The notes: generated by a model not told the origin, from the sequence alone. A DNA stretch of 64,000 nucleotides from Prado023 sp963700475 (GCA_963700475.1 CAVOXR010000015.1:620001-684000), one strand, 5' to 3'; positions 14,602 to 25,929 are shown, counted from the stretch's first letter. Numbers and translations are program-made.

Positions 14602-16293
14602 ATGAGCAGCCCTGATGGTCGCGCGCGCTGGGAGGCGGACTTCGATGCCGCCGTGGAGTCGGGGAAGGTCCGTGACGAGGACTTCACGACGCTGTCCGGC
14701 GACGAAGTTGCCCCGGTGTACGGGCCGCCGGACGGGGGCGAGCCCGTGGCCCAGATCGGCTGGCCGGGCCAGTTCCCGTTCACACGCGGGCTGTACCCCT
14801 CGGGCTATCGGGGCCGGCTGTGGACCATCCGGCAGTTCGCCGGCTTCGGCAACGCCGAGCAGACCAATGGGCGGTTCCGCGACATCCTCGCCGCCGGTGG
14901 TGGCGGGCTCTCGGTGGCGTTCGACATGCCCACCCTGATGGGTCGTGACTCCGACGATCCGCTGGCCCGCGGGGAGGTGGGCCACTGCGGCGTCGCGATC
15001 GACTCGGCCCGGGACATGGAGGTCCTGTTCGCCGGTATCCCGCTGGCCGACGTCACGACGTCGATGACCATCTCCGGCCCGGCGGTGCCCATCTTCGCGA
15101 TGTACGTCGTGGCCGCCGAGCGCCAGGGCGCGGACATCAGCCTTCTCGACGGCACGCTGCAGACCGACATCTTCAAGGAGTACACCGCCCAGAAGGAGTG
15201 GCTGTTCGGACCCGAGCCGCACCTGCGCCTGATCGGCGACCTGATGGAGTGGGTCGGCACCAACGTGCCGAAGTACAAGCCGCTGAGCGTGTCGGGCTAC
15301 CACATCCGGGAGGCCGGCTCCACGGCCGCGCAGGAGCTCGCGTTCACGCTGGCCGACGGCTTCGGCTACGTCGAGCTGGGCCTGTCGCGCGGACTGGATG
15401 TCGATGACTTCGCCCCCGGGCTGTCGTTCTTCTTCGACGCGCACATCGACTTCTTCGAGGAGATCGCCAAGTTCCGCGCCGCCCGGCGAATCTGGGCCCG
15501 CTGGCTGCGCGACGAGTACGGCGCCACCAGTGAGCGCGCCCAGTGGCTGCGCTTCCACACCCAGACCGCCGGGGTCAGCCTGACGGCCCCGCAGCCGGAC
15601 AACAACATCGTCCGCACCGCCATCGAGGCCCTGGCCGCCGTGCTCGGCGGGACCAACTCCCTGCATACGAACGCCCTCGACGAGGTGCTGGCCCTGCCGA
15701 GTGAGAAGGCCGCGCAGATCGCCCTGCGCACGCAGCAGGTGATCGCCCAGGAGACGGGCGTTGCGAACGTGGCCGACCCGTTGGGCGGCAGCTGGTACGT
15801 CGAGGCCCTCACGGACCGCATCGAGGCCCAGGCTGAGGCGATCTTCGCCCAGATCCGGGAGCTCGGCGAGCGGCGCCATCCCGGCGAGGACCATCCGATC
15901 GGCCCGATCACCTCGGGCCTGCTCGCCGGCATCGAGAGCGGCTGGTTCACCGACCTCATCGCCGACGCCGCGTTCGAGCACCAGCGTGCCGTGGAGCAGG
16001 GGCGCAAGCGGGTCGTGGGCGTCAACGTCAACACCGACGCGATCGAGACCCCGCTGGAGATCCTGCGGGTGTCGCACGAGGTCGAGCGCGCGCAGGTGGA
16101 GCAGTTGGCGGCGCGGCGTGCGGCGCGGGATTCTGGAGCCGTCGACAAGGCCCTGGCGATCCTGGCGGAGGCCTCACGGACGGACGCCAACCTTGTCCCG
16201 CTGCTCATCGACGCCGCCAGGGCCGAGGCCACGCTCGGCGAGATGTGCAACGTGCTGCGCGCTGAATGGGGCACCTACCGCGAGCCGATCTGA
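14602..16293 (+). CDS. Methylmalonyl-CoA mutase large (catalytic) subunit
   Basis: A 563-residue acyl-CoA mutase barrel without a B12-binding domain. It matches the alpha subunit of two-component mutases: FTRGLYPSGYRGRLWTIRQF, GGLSVAFDMPTLMGRDSDDP, TTSMTISGPAVPIFAMY, SISGYH-like SVSGYHIREAGS, AQWLRFHTQTAGVSLTAPQP and NNIVRTAIEALAAVLGGTNS. The active-site arrangement (Tyr in the N-terminal loop, His in GYH) is that of methylmalonyl-CoA mutase rather than Ecm. The roughly 140-residue cobalamin-binding small subunit it needs is not next to it and must be encoded elsewhere. It converts (R)-methylmalonyl-CoA to succinyl-CoA, the last step of propionyl-CoA assimilation. An isobutyryl-CoA mutase or related activity cannot be excluded. 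Confidence 0.88.
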   Translation: MSSPDGRARWEADFDAAVESGKVRDEDFTTLSGDEVAPVYGPPDGGEPVAQIGWPGQFPFTRGLYPSGYRGRLWTIRQFAGFGNAEQTNGRFRDILAAGGGGLSVAFDMPTLMGRDSDDPLARGEVGHCGVAIDSARDMEVLFAGIPLADVTTSMTISGPAVPIFAMYVVAAERQGADISLLDGTLQTDIFKEYTAQKEWLFGPEPHLRLIGDLMEWVGTNVPKYKPLSVSGYHIREAGSTAAQELAFTLADGFGYVELGLSRGLDVDDFAPGLSFFFDAHIDFFEEIAKFRAARRIWARWLRDEYGATSERAQWLRFHTQTAGVSLTAPQPDNNIVRTAIEALAAVLGGTNSLHTNALDEVLALPSEKAAQIALRTQQVIAQETGVANVADPLGGSWYVEALTDRIEAQAEAIFAQIRELGERRHPGEDHPIGPITSGLLAGIESGWFTDLIADAAFEHQRAVEQGRKRVVGVNVNTDAIETPLEILRVSHEVERAQVEQLAARRAARDSGAVDKALAILAEASRTDANLVPLLIDAARAEATLGEMCNVLRAEWGTYREPI

Positions 16294-16322
16294 CGTCAGC
16301 CCCAACCCCCGCGCCAGCCGAA

Positions 16323-16382
16323 CCCTCCGCTGAGGGTCAGACCCTCCCGTCCGGCGTGGAGGGTCTGACCCTCAGCGGAGGG
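16323..16382. terminator. Perfect 25-bp inverted repeat between convergent genes
   Basis: The arms at 16323-16347 and 16358-16382 are perfectly complementary (core CTGAGGGTCAGACCCTC) with a 10-nt loop. It lies between the mutase stop and otsB and overlaps the last codons of otsB. A bidirectional terminator is the simplest reading, but the stem is unusually long and perfect and is partly coding. Confidence 0.7.
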
Positions 16383-17149
16383 TCTGTGGCCGGGTGGGGG
16401 TGGTGCTGTGCGCGGATGGTGGCCAGCGTCGCCAGCGCCGCCAGCATCGACTGCGGGTCAGGGACCCGGTACCGTGCCAGGCTCTCGCCCGCACCTACCC
16501 TGATCGCGACGTCGTCGGGCCGCAGGACCGCCATCGCCGACTCGTCCGTGATGTCGTCGCCGGCGAAGAGCACCCGGCGCGCGGGGTCCGCCTCGATCAG
16601 GGCACGCAGCGCGGATCCCTTGTCCAGTGGCCGCGTGGACAGTTCGATCACCAGCTTGCCCTCCAGGCAGAATGTGCCGGCCATCTCGTCGGCGAGCCCC
16701 CGGACCAGGTCCAGTGCCCGCTCGGCGTCGGTATCGGTGCATCCGCGCACATGGATGGCCAGACCTGCCGGCTTGTGCTCCACCCGGACCCCCGGGACAC
16801 CCGCGACGGCCGCGCTGACGCCGGCACGTACCTCGGCCAGCAGGGTGGACTCGTCCTCGGTCAGGGTCAGGTCGGCTCCGACCTCCTGGCCGTGCGACCC
16901 GATCAGCGTGGCCCATTCGCCGGCCCCACTGACGGACGCCAGGTCCTGCCGTGCGCGTCCGGAGAGCAGCACGACCTCCGTGCCCGGGGCGCTGGCGAGC
17001 CGAGCCATCACCTCGAGCGCACCGGGGACCGGCCGGGCGGCCGACGGCACCGCGACGATGGGCGAGATCGTCCCGTCGAAGTCGAGGGCCACCAGCAACC
17101 GGTCGGCGCGGCCGCTGGCGGCCAGCGCGTCACGGAGGTCAGGTGACAT
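16337..17149 (-). CDS. otsB: Trehalose-6-phosphate phosphatase
   Basis: A 270-residue HAD-superfamily phosphatase that removes phosphate from trehalose 6-phosphate. Motif I is LVALDFDGTISPI (DxDGT), motif II LLSGRARQDL, the cap region carries GSHGQEVG, and motif IV is FAGDDITDESA. The C-terminus (HPHPATDPPLRVRPSTPDGRV) is beyond the conserved fold and is encoded inside the 25-bp inverted repeat. The ATG overlaps the 3' end of otsA by 11 bp, so treS, otsA and otsB form one operon. Confidence 0.94.
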   Translation of the reverse strand: MSPDLRDALAASGRADRLLVALDFDGTISPIVAVPSAARPVPGALEVMARLASAPGTEVVLLSGRARQDLASVSGAGEWATLIGSHGQEVGADLTLTEDESTLLAEVRAGVSAAVAGVPGVRVEHKPAGLAIHVRGCTDTDAERALDLVRGLADEMAGTFCLEGKLVIELSTRPLDKGSALRALIEADPARRVLFAGDDITDESAMAVLRPDDVAIRVGAGESLARYRVPDPQSMLAALATLATIRAQHHPHPATDPPLRVRPSTPDGRV

Positions 17150-18631
17150 CGGGTGGGTCCGGTGGCGAGAGGCTGGTCAGGAAGTCCGCAGCCCACTTGG
17201 CCACGTCGTCGGTGATCACGCCCGCGCGCAGGGCTGCCATGCGGGCACGTGCGTCCTCGGGGGGCTCACCCAGGGCCGCCATGATGCTGGACTTCATCCC
17301 GCGGATGTCGTACGGGTTCACCAGCCAGGCCTGGGACATCTGCTCTGCGGCGCCGGTGAACTCGCTGAGAACGAGCGCCCCGCGGCCGTCGACCTTCGCG
17401 GCCACGTACTCCTTGGCCACGAGGTTCATCCCATCGCGCAGGGGGGTCACCAGCATCACGTCGGCCGCGAGGTACAGGGCGGCGAGCTCGTCCGGGCCCA
17501 TGGCCTGGTGCATGTAGTGGATCGGGTTCGTCCCCACCGGCCCCAGGGCCCCGTTGGCGCGGCTGACCAGGAGTTCCACGTCGTCGCGGATCTTCTGGTA
17601 CTCCTCGACCTTGGCCCGGGTGGGGGGCGCGACCTGGATGAAGGCGGTTCGCTCGGGGTCGAGGTCTCCGTCCAGCATCAGCTCGGTCACGGCCTGGATC
17701 CGGGCGTCGATGCCCTTCGTGTAGTCCAGGCGGTCCACCCCCAGGAGCAGGATGTCCGGGTCCCCGACATCAGCGCGGATCTGCGTGGCGCGCTCCTGCA
17801 CCTCGGGCCGCCCGGCCATGTCCGCGTAGTCGCTGGCCCGGATCCCGATGGGATAGGCACGGACGACGACCGGACGCGCCCCGCCGGGCTGCGCGACGTG
17901 CAGCTCACCGTCGTAGTCGACGACGTCGGCGAAACGCCGGGCCGCACGCTGGAAGTTGATCACCGCATCACTGGTCTGGAACCCGATCACATCGGCACCG
18001 AGCAGTCCGTTGACGATCTGGGCTCGCCAGGGGAGCTGGCTGAAGATCTCCACCGGCGGGAACGGGATGTGCAGGAAGAACCCGATCCGCAGGTCCGGGC
18101 GCAGCTCCCGGAGCAGCGCGGGCACCAGTTGCAGCTGGTAGTCGTGGACCCACACCCGTGCCCCCGGGGGAGCGGTCTCGGCCACGAGGTCGGCGAACCT
18201 CGCATTGATCTCGCGATGGGCCATGAACTGGCTTCGGTGGTACACCGGCGCGACGATCCCGCCGTGGTAGTTCGGCCAGAGTGCCCCGTTGGAGAAGCCG
18301 TCGTAGTGCGCGGCCACCTCGGCGTGGGTCAGTGGGACGCTCACGAGCTGGATGGCGCCGACCCTTTCCGGCACTCGGGGGGGCGCGGGCTCCTCGGCGT
18401 CGCTCGTCTGGTCGATGAACTGCCCGCTCCAGCCGACCCAGATGGCCTCGGTCTCGCGCAGCACCGACTCCATTGCGGAGACCAGGCCGCCCGGGGCGCG
18501 ACGCCAGCCCTCCTGCGCGTCGAACTCGACGGGCAGCCGGTTGGCCACGATCACCAGGTCGGGACCCGCTTGTGGGAGCCCGACCCGTCTCCCTCGTGCG
18601 CTGAACCTCACGTCAACCACGTCCCTCGTCG

Positions 18632-18635
<4 letters not shown>
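17139..18635 (-). CDS. otsA: Trehalose-6-phosphate synthase
   Basis: A 498-residue GT20 glycosyltransferase making trehalose 6-phosphate from a nucleotide-activated glucose and glucose 6-phosphate. Family motifs in order: VIVANRLPVEF with APGGLVSAM, YHGGIVAPVYHR, WVHDYQLQLVPALLRE, IGFFLHIPFPPVEIF, LGVDRLDYTKGI and PLRDGMNLVAKEYVA. The GTG start is fixed by a 4-bp GTGA overlap with the treS stop, which gives about 25 extra N-terminal residues. Together with OtsB it provides de novo trehalose for stress protection, next to the maltose-trehalose isomerase. Confidence 0.95.
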
Positions 18636-20320
<1,685 letters not shown>

Positions 20321-20333
20321 GCCCCCGAGGCTA
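20321..20333 (-). promoter_or_regulatory. treS-otsA-otsB leaderless promoter
   Basis: TAGCCT on the minus strand (forward 20328-20333) is 7 nt before the treS ATG. The divergent co-chaperone gene starts at 20434. Confidence 0.5.
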
Positions 20334-20433
20334 GTTGTCGGGGGCAACTTGGTGCCACCGAGGCAACGCGGGGGAGCATCCCAGCTTCGGTCGCGCGCGA
20401 ACCGCAGACCGCAGGAACTGGAATAATGAAGCC

Positions 20434-21378
20434 ATGAGCAACATGTCTGGGTACGGAGCCGTCGACCTCGGCGCACTCGCGGCCGCACGCGAGGCACAGG
20501 CGCAAGCGGAGCAGCGCGCCGCCGAGCGCACGGCCAACCCGAACGTCCTGCCGGTGGTCGTCGATGTCAGCGATGCCAGCTTCCAGACTGAGGTGATGGA
20601 CCTGTCCATGCAGGTCCCGGTCGTCCTGGACCTCTGGGCGACGTGGTGCGGGCCGTGCAAGACACTCTCACCGATCCTGGAGAAGCTCGCCGATGAGTAC
20701 GCCGGCCGGTGGGTCCTGGCCAAGGTCGACGTCGACGCCAACCCGGCGATCGCCCAGGCATTCCAGGTGCAGTCGATCCCGAGCGTGTTCGCCGTGGTCG
20801 GCGGTCGGCCGCTTCCGCTGTTCCAGGGCGCACTGCCCGAGCAGCAGGTCCGGGCCTACCTGGAGGAGCTCCTCAAGCTGGCAGAGGCCAATGGCGTGAA
20901 CGGCACGCTGGCGGGCGCACCCGCAGGTGGTGACGTCGCCGAGGACGACCCCGCGGAAGCACCGATCGATCCGCGGATGGAGGCGGCCTACGACGCGATC
21001 GAGGCGGGGGACTGGTCGGGCGCACGCGCCGCCTACCAGTCGATCCTCGACATGGCGCCGGCCGACCCGGTCGCCCGGGCGGGTCTGGCCCTGGTAGGGG
21101 TCTTCGAACGAGTGGATGGCGCAGACCACGCGGCAGTCCTTGCCGTGGCCGACGCCGCGCCCGACGACCTCGCCGCCCAGGAGATCGCCGCCGATGTCCT
21201 CGTGCTCGACGGCAGGCCGGTCGAGGCATTCGCGCGACTCACCGGGGCGATCCGGTTCACGTCAGGTGACGACCGCGACCGGTTGCGCACCCACCTGCTC
21301 GACCTCTTCGAGGTTGTCGGCCCCGAGGACCCGGCCGTCGCCCGTGCCCGCGTCGACCTGGCGAACGCCCTGTTCTGA
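20434..21378 (+). CDS. Thioredoxin-TPR co-chaperone (YbbN/CnoX-like)
   Basis: A 314-residue protein with a thioredoxin domain (about 40-145) and a C-terminal TPR-like region (about 180-314). The redox motif is intact, LWATWCGPCKTLSP, followed by the cis-Pro loop QSIPSVFAV. The C-terminus (AAYDAIEAGDWSGARAAYQ, then AADVLVLDGRPVEAFARL) resembles YbbN/CnoX, which protects proteins under oxidative stress and hands them to chaperones. ATG 20434 is chosen over upstream in-frame codons because AATAAT lies 6 nt before it and homology starts there. It is cytosolic and monocistronic. Confidence 0.87.
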   Translation: MSNMSGYGAVDLGALAAAREAQAQAEQRAAERTANPNVLPVVVDVSDASFQTEVMDLSMQVPVVLDLWATWCGPCKTLSPILEKLADEYAGRWVLAKVDVDANPAIAQAFQVQSIPSVFAVVGGRPLPLFQGALPEQQVRAYLEELLKLAEANGVNGTLAGAPAGGDVAEDDPAEAPIDPRMEAAYDAIEAGDWSGARAAYQSILDMAPADPVARAGLALVGVFERVDGADHAAVLAVADAAPDDLAAQEIAADVLVLDGRPVEAFARLTGAIRFTSGDDRDRLRTHLLDLFEVVGPEDPAVARARVDLANALF

Positions 21379-21612
21379 GCCCACGGGCCGTCCGCTCCTT
21401 CGACTTGCGGTGCGCGCACACGATTCCACCCTTCTCGGCCACGTGGATCGGCCCTCATCCGGGGACGCACATCGACTCGCCCTATTGGGCCCCGGACAGG
21501 CGGCCTTACGGGCGATTCGATGTGCGTGACCGTGATCGCCTGACGCCACGACCCAGAAATGGCGGGTTTCGTGTGCGTCGGTCGGCAAGGGTGCGGTCGG
21601 TAAGGGTGCGAC

Positions 21613-23940
21613 CTACGCCTCCTCGGTGGACTCGGCCGCCTCAGTCGCCTCGGCGTCGTAGCGCAGCCAGACGGTGGCCAGCGGGGGCAGTGTCACCATC
21701 GCCGACGCCGGTCGACCGTGCCACGCCTGCTCCTCGGCCACCACTCCGCCGAAGTTGCCGACCCCGGAGCCGCCATAGGCCTCGGCATCGGTGTTGAGGA
21801 CCTCGCGCCAGTAGCCGGTGCTCGGCAGGCCGACGCGGTAGTCGCCACGGACGACCGGCGAGAAGTTCGTGATGGAGGCGAGCACCGAGCCATCACTGCC
21901 GATCCGCAGCCACGAGAACACGTTGCCCGAGGCGTCATTCGCGTCGATCCACTGGAAGCCCTCGGGTGTGTTGTCCTGGTCCCAGAGGGCCCGCGTCTCC
22001 CGGTAGGCGGCGTTCATGTCGCGCACGCAGTGCTGGACGCCGTAGTGGTCCTGGTACTCACAGAGCCACCACTCGAGCCCGCGCTCCTCACTCCACTCCG
22101 AGGTCTGGGCGAACTCCGAGCCCATGAAGAGCAGCTGCTTGCCGGGGTGGGCCCACATGTAGCCCAGGTAGGCGCGCAGGTTGGCTGTCTTCTGCCAGCG
22201 GTCGCCCGGCATCTTCTGCACCAGTGAGCCCTTGCCGTGCACCACCTCATCGTGCGAGATGGGCAGCGTGAAGTGCTCGCTCCACGCGTAGACCATCGCG
22301 AAGGTCATCTCGTTGTGGTGCCACATCCTGTGGACCGGCTCGCGGGAGATGTAGCCCAGCGAGTCGTTCATCCAGCCCATGTTCCACTTGAGCCCGAAGC
22401 CGAGGCCCCCGAGGTACGTGGGTCGCGTCACGCCCGGCCAGGAGGTGGACTCCTCGGCGATCGTGACCACCCCGGGCACTCGCTTGTAGACGGTGGCGTT
22501 CATCTCCTGGAGGAAGGCCACGGCGTCGAGGTTCTCGCGGCCGCCGTACTGGTTGGGCAGCCACTCGCCCTCGTTGCGCGAGTAGTCCAGGTACAGCATC
22601 GAGGCCACGGCATCCACGCGCAGGCCGTCGATGTGGTACTCCTCGAGCCAGTAGATGGCGTTGGACACCAGGAAGTTGCGGACCTCCGTGCGGCCGAAGT
22701 CGAACACGTAGGTGCCCCAGTCGGGCTGCTCGCCGCGACGTGGGTCGGCGTGCTCGTACAGTGCCGTTCCGTCGAACCGGGCCAGCGCCCAGGCGTCCTT
22801 CGGGAAGTGGGCGGGGACCCAGTCGAGGATCACGCCGATGCCGGCCTGGTGCAGCGAGTCCACCACGAACCGGAAGTCGTCGGGCTTGCCGAACCGTGAG
22901 GTCGGGGCGAAGTAGGAGGTCACCTGGTAGCCCCAGCTCGGGGCGTACGGGTGCTCGGCGACCGGCATCAGCTCGACGTGGGTGAAGCCCATCTCGGTCA
23001 CGTAGTCCACCAGCTGCTCGGCGATCTGGCGGTAGTCCAGGCCCAGGCGCCAGGAGCCCAGGTGCACCTCGTAGACACTCATCGGGGCGTTGATCACGTC
23101 GGTCTCGGCGCGTGTGGCCAGCCACGCGTCGTCACCCCAGGTGTAGTCCGAGGTGTAGACGACCGAGGCCGTCGACGGCGGGACCTCGGTGTGGAAGGCC
23201 ATCGGGTCGGCCTTCTCGCGCCACACCCAGTCCTTTCCGAGGATGGAGAACTTGTAGGTGGTGCCGGCGCCGATGTTCGGGATGAAGAGCTCCCAGATCC
23301 CGGTGCTGCCCATGGAGCGCATCGGATGGCCGGTGCCGTCCCAGCCGTTGAAGTCCCCGACGACCCGCACGCCCTCGGCGCTGGGTGCCCAGACCGCGAA
23401 GGAGGTGCCCGTGATCGGCCCGAACGGGCTGTCGTAGGTCCGCTCGTGCGCGCCGAGGGTCTTCCAGAGCTCCTCGTGACGGCCCTCGCCGATGAGGTGC
23501 AGGTCCAGCTCACCGAGGGTCGGCAGGAACCGGTAGGGGTCGTCGGCGGGGATGAGGCCCTGGCCGTAGTCCACGTCGATCGTGTACGCGGGCACGGTGT
23601 CGCCCGGGACGACCACGACCCAGACACCGCGGTGCTCGTGGAGCATCGGGTGCCGGCCCAGCGGGGTCACGACGATGACCTCCTTGGCCATCGGACGCAG
23701 CACGCGGATGGTCACGCCACCCTCGTAGGGGTGCGCGCCCAGGATGGAGTGCGGGCTGGCACTCGCGCCATCGACGAGGCGGTCGATGTCCCCTGTGTCG
23801 ACGGGCTGCTTGACCGGCCCCGCTGCAGCCGCGGGGGCGGCGGGGGCCGCCGGAGCAGCCGGAGCGGCGGGCTTCGCCTCGCCAGCAGCCGCTGTGGGCT
23901 TGGGCGTGCCGGGATCTGCGGGGGTGTTGGACGGGGTCAT
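21613..23940 (-). CDS. glgB: 1,4-alpha-glucan branching enzyme
   Basis: A 775-residue GlgB introducing alpha-1,6 branches in alpha-glucan. It has a low-complexity N-terminus (about 1-45, Ala/Pro repeats), an extra N1 domain, a CBM48 (TSFAVWAPSAEGVRVVGDFN), the GH13 barrel with nucleophile Asp in GLRVDAVASMLYLDY, Glu in TIAEESTSWPG and ISHDEVVHGKGSL, and a C-terminal beta domain. The ATG overlaps the glgE stop (ATGA), so glgE-glgB is an operon. In mycobacteria this pair builds branched glucan from maltose 1-phosphate. The 234-bp gap beyond its stop contains a motif shared with the 5.1-5.3 kb spacer. Confidence 0.96.
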   Translation of the reverse strand: MTPSNTPADPGTPKPTAAAGEAKPAAPAAPAAPAAPAAAAGPVKQPVDTGDIDRLVDGASASPHSILGAHPYEGGVTIRVLRPMAKEVIVVTPLGRHPMLHEHRGVWVVVVPGDTVPAYTIDVDYGQGLIPADDPYRFLPTLGELDLHLIGEGRHEELWKTLGAHERTYDSPFGPITGTSFAVWAPSAEGVRVVGDFNGWDGTGHPMRSMGSTGIWELFIPNIGAGTTYKFSILGKDWVWREKADPMAFHTEVPPSTASVVYTSDYTWGDDAWLATRAETDVINAPMSVYEVHLGSWRLGLDYRQIAEQLVDYVTEMGFTHVELMPVAEHPYAPSWGYQVTSYFAPTSRFGKPDDFRFVVDSLHQAGIGVILDWVPAHFPKDAWALARFDGTALYEHADPRRGEQPDWGTYVFDFGRTEVRNFLVSNAIYWLEEYHIDGLRVDAVASMLYLDYSRNEGEWLPNQYGGRENLDAVAFLQEMNATVYKRVPGVVTIAEESTSWPGVTRPTYLGGLGFGLKWNMGWMNDSLGYISREPVHRMWHHNEMTFAMVYAWSEHFTLPISHDEVVHGKGSLVQKMPGDRWQKTANLRAYLGYMWAHPGKQLLFMGSEFAQTSEWSEERGLEWWLCEYQDHYGVQHCVRDMNAAYRETRALWDQDNTPEGFQWIDANDASGNVFSWLRIGSDGSVLASITNFSPVVRGDYRVGLPSTGYWREVLNTDAEAYGGSGVGNFGGVVAEEQAWHGRPASAMVTLPPLATVWLRYDAEATEAAESTEEA

Positions 23941-25916
23941 GGCATCCTCTCGAGAACAACGGCATGTGCACAGGTGAAGGTGGGGTCGTGCCGGATGTAG
24001 TTGTGCGATCCCCACGCCCAGGTCTGGCCGGTGATGAGGTCGCGGGCCAGGACTCGCTCGTCGTTGCCGAAGCCCAGCGCGGCGAGATCCAGGTGCAGGG
24101 TGCCCGCCTGCGGGCTGTTGGGGTCCAGAACGCAGGTGACCACGACCACTTCGTCTGCGGTCCGCTTCGACCACGCGATCATCTGCGAGTTGTCGATGGT
24201 CTCGAACCGCAGGTTGCGCAGCTCGTGGAACGCCGGGTGCTCCTTGCGGATCCGGTTGAGCAGGGTCAGGTAGGGCACGAGGCTCGTGTGTGAGGCGGCA
24301 GCCCAGTCCCGGGGGCGGTACTGGAACTTCTCGGAGTCCAGGTACTCCTCCTTGCCCGGAGCCAGCGGCAGGTGCTCGTAGATCTCGAACCCGGAGTACA
24401 CGCCGTAGGTGGGGGCCAGCAGCGCGGCGAGCGTGGCGCGGATGGCGAAGGCGGCCTTGTTCCCGGACTGCAGGAAGAAGGGGTTGATGTCCGGGGTGTT
24501 CACGAAGCAGTTGGGCCGCATGTAGTCCGCGGCGAAGGTGCTCAGCTCGGTGAAGTAGGTCTCGAGCTCCCACTTCGTGTCGCGCCAGGTGAAGTACGTG
24601 TAGCTCTGGTGGAACCCGACGGTGCCGAGGGTGCGCATCATTGCCGGGCGCGTGAAGGCCTCGGCGAGGAACAGGACGTCAGGGTCGGTGGCGTAGATCC
24701 GGGCGAAGAGGACCTCCCAGAACTCGACGGTCTTCGTGTGCGGGTTGTCCACGCGGAAGATCCGCACCCCCTTGCCCATCCAGAGCCGCAGGATCCGCTC
24801 GCACTCATCGACCAGCCCGTCGAAGTCGGCGTCGAACGCGATCGGGTAGATGTCCTGGTACTTCTTGGGCGGGTTCTCCGCGTACGCGATCGACCCGTCG
24901 GCACGGGTCACGAACCACTCGGGATGCGCGGCCACCCACGGGTGGTCCGGGGAGGCCTGGAGGGCGAAGTCCAGGGCGATCTCCAGGCCGTTCTCGGCAG
25001 CCACCGACATGAAGTGCTCGAAGTCGGCCATGGTGCCCAGGTCCGGGTGGACGGTGTCGTGCCCACCGGCTTCCGACCCGATGGCCCACGGCGAGCCCGG
25101 ATCGTCAGGGCCGGGGGTCAGCGTGTTGTTCGGTCCCTTGCGGAACGTGTGGCCGATCGGATGGATCGGGGGCAGGTAGACCACGTCGAAGCCCATCGCC
25201 GCCACACCAGGCAGGCGCTTGGCGGCCGTGCGGAACGTGCCGGACCGCGGGGGATTCAGCGTCGCGCCCTCGGAGCGGGGGAAGAACTCGTACCACGCGC
25301 CGTACAGGGCGCGGGGGCGCTCGACCCTGACTGGCCACGGCCCGGACATGTGCGGCCGCTCACGCAGGGGGAACTCGTCCAGCGCGGCCTGAACAGCCGG
25401 GGCCTCAGCCGCGTAGAGGCGCTGGGCTGCCGTCTCGGCGGTGTCGCGCATCGCCGCGGCTGCCTCGGTGAGCACCTTGCGCGCGTGCTTCGTGCCCGCC
25501 TGAGCGGCGGCGCGGTCGAGGACCCGGGCGCCCTCCTCGAGCTCGAGCTCGACGTCGATCCCGGCGGGCAGCTTGATCTCGGCCTTGTGCTTCCAGGTCT
25601 CGTAGGGGTCCCCGGCCGTGATGATGTAGTAGTTCCAGTCGCCCTCACGATCGAGCTGGGCGTCAACCGTCCAGCGGTCGGGCTGCGTCGGGCCGACCTC
25701 GTGCAGCCGCAGCAGCGGACCGTCCGGCTCGCCGATCGCGAAGTCGCTCGCGTCGAATCCGGGGGGCACGAACTGGACCTCGACGCTCATGGCGTCGTGA
25801 CCCTCGCGGAAGGCAGTCACCGAGACCGGGAAGGTCTCCCCGACGACGGCCTTGACGGGGTAGCGGCCGCCCTCGACAACGGGGCTGATGTCAATGCTGG
25901 GGAATCGACCGATCAC
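23937..25916 (-). CDS. glgE: Alpha-1,4-glucan:maltose-1-phosphate maltosyltransferase
   Basis: A 659-residue GH13_3 enzyme that extends alpha-1,4-glucan using maltose 1-phosphate. Landmarks: N-terminal domain N with GRFPSIDISPVVEGG, the helical S domain, YEFFPRSEG, YLPPIHPIG, nucleophile Asp in FRVDNPHTK, Glu in FLAEAFTRP, and NTPDINPFFLQ. The GTG at 25916 is chosen because TACCGT is exactly 7 nt upstream and homology begins at that point. It is first gene of glgE-glgB and divergent from a LacI-type regulator 136 bp away. The kinase that makes maltose 1-phosphate is not in the window. Confidence 0.96.
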   Translation of the reverse strand: MIGRFPSIDISPVVEGGRYPVKAVVGETFPVSVTAFREGHDAMSVEVQFVPPGFDASDFAIGEPDGPLLRLHEVGPTQPDRWTVDAQLDREGDWNYYIITAGDPYETWKHKAEIKLPAGIDVELELEEGARVLDRAAAQAGTKHARKVLTEAAAAMRDTAETAAQRLYAAEAPAVQAALDEFPLRERPHMSGPWPVRVERPRALYGAWYEFFPRSEGATLNPPRSGTFRTAAKRLPGVAAMGFDVVYLPPIHPIGHTFRKGPNNTLTPGPDDPGSPWAIGSEAGGHDTVHPDLGTMADFEHFMSVAAENGLEIALDFALQASPDHPWVAAHPEWFVTRADGSIAYAENPPKKYQDIYPIAFDADFDGLVDECERILRLWMGKGVRIFRVDNPHTKTVEFWEVLFARIYATDPDVLFLAEAFTRPAMMRTLGTVGFHQSYTYFTWRDTKWELETYFTELSTFAADYMRPNCFVNTPDINPFFLQSGNKAAFAIRATLAALLAPTYGVYSGFEIYEHLPLAPGKEEYLDSEKFQYRPRDWAAASHTSLVPYLTLLNRIRKEHPAFHELRNLRFETIDNSQMIAWSKRTADEVVVVTCVLDPNSPQAGTLHLDLAALGFGNDERVLARDLITGQTWAWGSHNYIRHDPTFTCAHAVVLERMP

Positions 25917-25929
25917 CCCCGTGACGGTA
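25917..25929 (-). promoter_or_regulatory. glgE-glgB leaderless promoter
   Basis: TACCGT on the minus strand (forward 25924-25929) 7 nt before the GTG start of glgE. Confidence 0.5.
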
